A DNA stretch of 6,323 nucleotides, taken from positions 1 to 6,323 of the forward strand of contig JAWOGQ010000106.1 in NCBI GenBank assembly GCA_046496745.1, written 5' to 3'. Positions 4,965 to 6,323 of the stretch are shown piece after piece; positions within the stretch are counted from its first letter, which is position 1; every line of letters starts with the position of its first letter. Both the position numbers and the translations under genes were made by a program. Under the pieces are notes generated by a model. The model was given only the letters and a program-made list of their open reading frames with translations. It was not told where the DNA came from and searched no databases. Source of the stretch: JBNJGT01 sp046496745 (GTDB lineage: Archaea > Nanobdellota > Nanobdellia > Woesearchaeales > JACJVW01).

Positions 4965-5933
4965 ATGAACTTCCAGGACCTAGCAAAAATAGAGACACCA
5001 GACACCTATCTGGACATGGCATTCAATGCAGCAAGAAAGCGCGCAGAGCTTGCACAACAGCAGAAATGCACAACCAAGCTTCAGAAATCACGCCATGTGG
5101 AATCCGTACGGGTGCAGACAATAGGCGGAAGCCTCCAGAAGCACTTTGACAAGATCCTTACAGTATTTCCAAGCATAGACAATCTTCCCCCATTCTATGA
5201 GCAGCTTATCCGTGTCACCCTTGAATACCAGCAACTAAAAAAAAGCCTGGCTGCAGTCAACTGGGCAAAGAACATGTCCCAGAAACTCACATCAAAATAT
5301 GCGAGCAAGATCAACCGCTGCCAGCATTTCAAGAACATTGGAGACTACAGGAAAGAATTTTACGGCCGGATATCCTCTGTAGTAAAACAGATAAAAAATG
5401 AGCTTTTCTACCTTGATGAAGCAAGAAAGGTCATGCGCAGGTATCCTGCAATCAAGACAGACCTCTATACTGTCTCTATCTGTGGGTTCCCTAACATCGG
5501 AAAGACCACCCTTCTCTCAAAGATAACTGATGCAAGGCCTGAGATCAATAATTATAGCTTTACGACCAAAGGTATCAATATAGGCTACATATACAATGAA
5601 AAAAAGCGTATTGTACAGGTGATAGACACTCCCGGTACCCTTAACCGCTTCAACAAGATGAATGCAATTGAGCAGCAAGCTTATATTGCAATGAAATATG
5701 CAGCCCATGATCTGATATATATCTTTGACCTTACAGAAAGCTATTCCTTAAAGGACCAGAAAAAGCTTTTCAAGCGATTGGCAGAGGAACACAAGAACAT
5801 CCTTATCTATCTTTCAAAGACAGACCTCCTGACCAAGAATGTCATTGAGGATTTCACAAAAAACCTTTCAAATGTTTTCACTGACCCTGATGCTCTCAGG
5901 GATCACGTGATTGAAACTGCGAAAAATATATAA
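4965..5933 (+). CDS. Nog1-like ribosome-assembly GTPase
   Basis: The 322-residue protein has the Nog1 layout. An N-terminal helical bundle of about 165 residues (TPDTYLDMAFNAARKRA near the start) precedes a GTPase domain from about residue 168. G1 is GFPNIGKTT (174-182), G2 includes the threonines of SFTTKGI (198-204), G3 is DTPG (221-224) and G4 is SKTD (284-287) instead of the common NKxD. No clear G5 motif is seen near the end. Nog1 family GTPases (Obg-related) assist large ribosomal subunit assembly in eukaryotes, and archaeal homologues are thought to do the same in the cytoplasm. The length is close to what is usual for archaeal Nog1, so it looks complete. It is divergent from thioredoxin with about 120 bp between starts. 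The last codons overlap the TATA box of the next gene. Confidence 0.9.
   Translation: MNFQDLAKIETPDTYLDMAFNAARKRAELAQQQKCTTKLQKSRHVESVRVQTIGGSLQKHFDKILTVFPSIDNLPPFYEQLIRVTLEYQQLKKSLAAVNWAKNMSQKLTSKYASKINRCQHFKNIGDYRKEFYGRISSVVKQIKNELFYLDEARKVMRRYPAIKTDLYTVSICGFPNIGKTTLLSKITDARPEINNYSFTTKGINIGYIYNEKKRIVQVIDTPGTLNRFNKMNAIEQQAYIAMKYAAHDLIYIFDLTESYSLKDQKKLFKRLAEEHKNILIYLSKTDLLTKNVIEDFTKNLSNVFTDPDALRDHVIETAKNI
5925..5933 (+). promoter_or_regulatory. TATA box of the secreted-protein gene, overlapping the Nog1 stop
   Basis: AATATATAA preceded by GCGAAA is centred 28 bp before the ATG at 5957. It overlaps the last codons and stop (5931-5933) of the Nog1-like gene, so the downstream gene probably has its own leaderless transcript despite the 23-bp gap. 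Confidence 0.6.
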
Positions 5934-5956
5934 GGGCTCGACTCCCGGAAATCTAT

Positions 5957-6323
5957 ATGAGGTGGATCATACTTCTTGTGCTTATTGCAACTACAAACGC
6001 CCTGGATTTCACGGAAGCGACCTGGGACATCAATCTTTACGGTTCTACTGCAAAACCCGTGACCTCTTACATTAGACTTGACAACAATCCACCCTCCAAC
6101 CAGGAGCTGACAATTGGTAATATCCCATATGAAAATGGATCCTATGTCCTGGAAGGTAAAAATTATGATCTTTCTTTCACTATAAGGACAAGAGAGGTCC
6201 CTGCCAAGGATAAAGACAGCGATCCTGATTCTTACCTTGATAATACCTACTATGTTGATACCTCAGGTGAGATACAGGGAAGAGTTAAAAAAAGGCAGAC
6301 AGGCTTACGTGATCTGCCCCAGA
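5957..6323 (+). CDS. Secreted protein of unknown function (5' part, runs off the window)
   Basis: An open frame of 122 codons runs from ATG 5957 to the window edge without a stop, so the gene is partial. The N-terminus MRWIILLVLIATTNA is a classical signal peptide, a short basic start then a hydrophobic core, with likely cleavage after Ala15. The mature part begins LDFTEATWDINLYGS and is rich in Asp, Asn, Thr and Tyr with alternating hydrophobic residues, as in beta-sandwich surface proteins. I do not recognise a family. A run LTIGNIPYENGSYVLEGKNYDLSFTIR resembles the strand-turn pattern of an Ig-like or CARDB-like extracellular domain, but this is only an impression. The start is supported by the TATA box 28 bp upstream. 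Its membership in an envelope or surface complex is unknown. Confidence 0.75.
   Translation, partial: MRWIILLVLIATTNALDFTEATWDINLYGSTAKPVTSYIRLDNNPPSNQELTIGNIPYENGSYVLEGKNYDLSFTIRTREVPAKDKDSDPDSYLDNTYYVDTSGEIQGRVKKRQTGLRDLPQ

Overview
The window looks like a piece of an archaeal chromosome with short intergenic spaces. Four genes have a TATA-like box centred 27-28 bp before the start codon and no room for a ribosome binding site, which is the archaeal leaderless layout. The gene families agree: a Nog1-type GTPase, a Hel308/Ski2-like helicase, an archaeal-type dCMP deaminase, and a tRNA gene without an encoded CCA. The short genes and simple secreted protein would suit a small-genome (DPANN-like) lineage, but that is only an inference.

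Left part (1-1126): a tRNA-Arg (anticodon GCG) on the minus strand, preceded on the same strand by a PHP-domain metal-dependent phosphoesterase. Middle (1118-2955): a 499-codon remnant of a Hel308/Ski2-like helicase on the minus strand. It keeps RecA2, the winged-helix and ratchet regions and a terminal helix-hairpin-helix, but has lost all of RecA1 (Walker A and DEAH box). It sits between two about 148-bp, roughly 94% identical copies of a small non-coding element in opposite orientation. Each copy is an imperfect palindrome with terminal inverted repeats based on GAGTTTTTCGAA. The left copy has a perfect 9-bp target duplication, GACTAGAAT, that overlaps the helicase stop codon. The helicase coding sequence is cut off exactly at the edge of the right copy. 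This is the most unusual part of the window and resembles an undescribed archaeal MITE family that has reshaped the locus.

Right-middle (2956-4537): a plus-strand operon of a membrane-anchored double-CBS protein, a P-loop nucleotide-kinase-like protein (1-bp gap) and a dCMP deaminase (4-bp ATGA overlap). The order kinase-like then deaminase matches the domain order of fused kinase-like/deaminase proteins such as yeast Dcd1 and the bacterial anti-phage AvcD. Right (4529-6323): a minus-strand thioredoxin (WCMPC) overlaps the deaminase tail to tail by 9 bp. Divergent from it is a Nog1-like GTPase involved in ribosome assembly, then the start of a secreted protein of unknown function that leaves the window.
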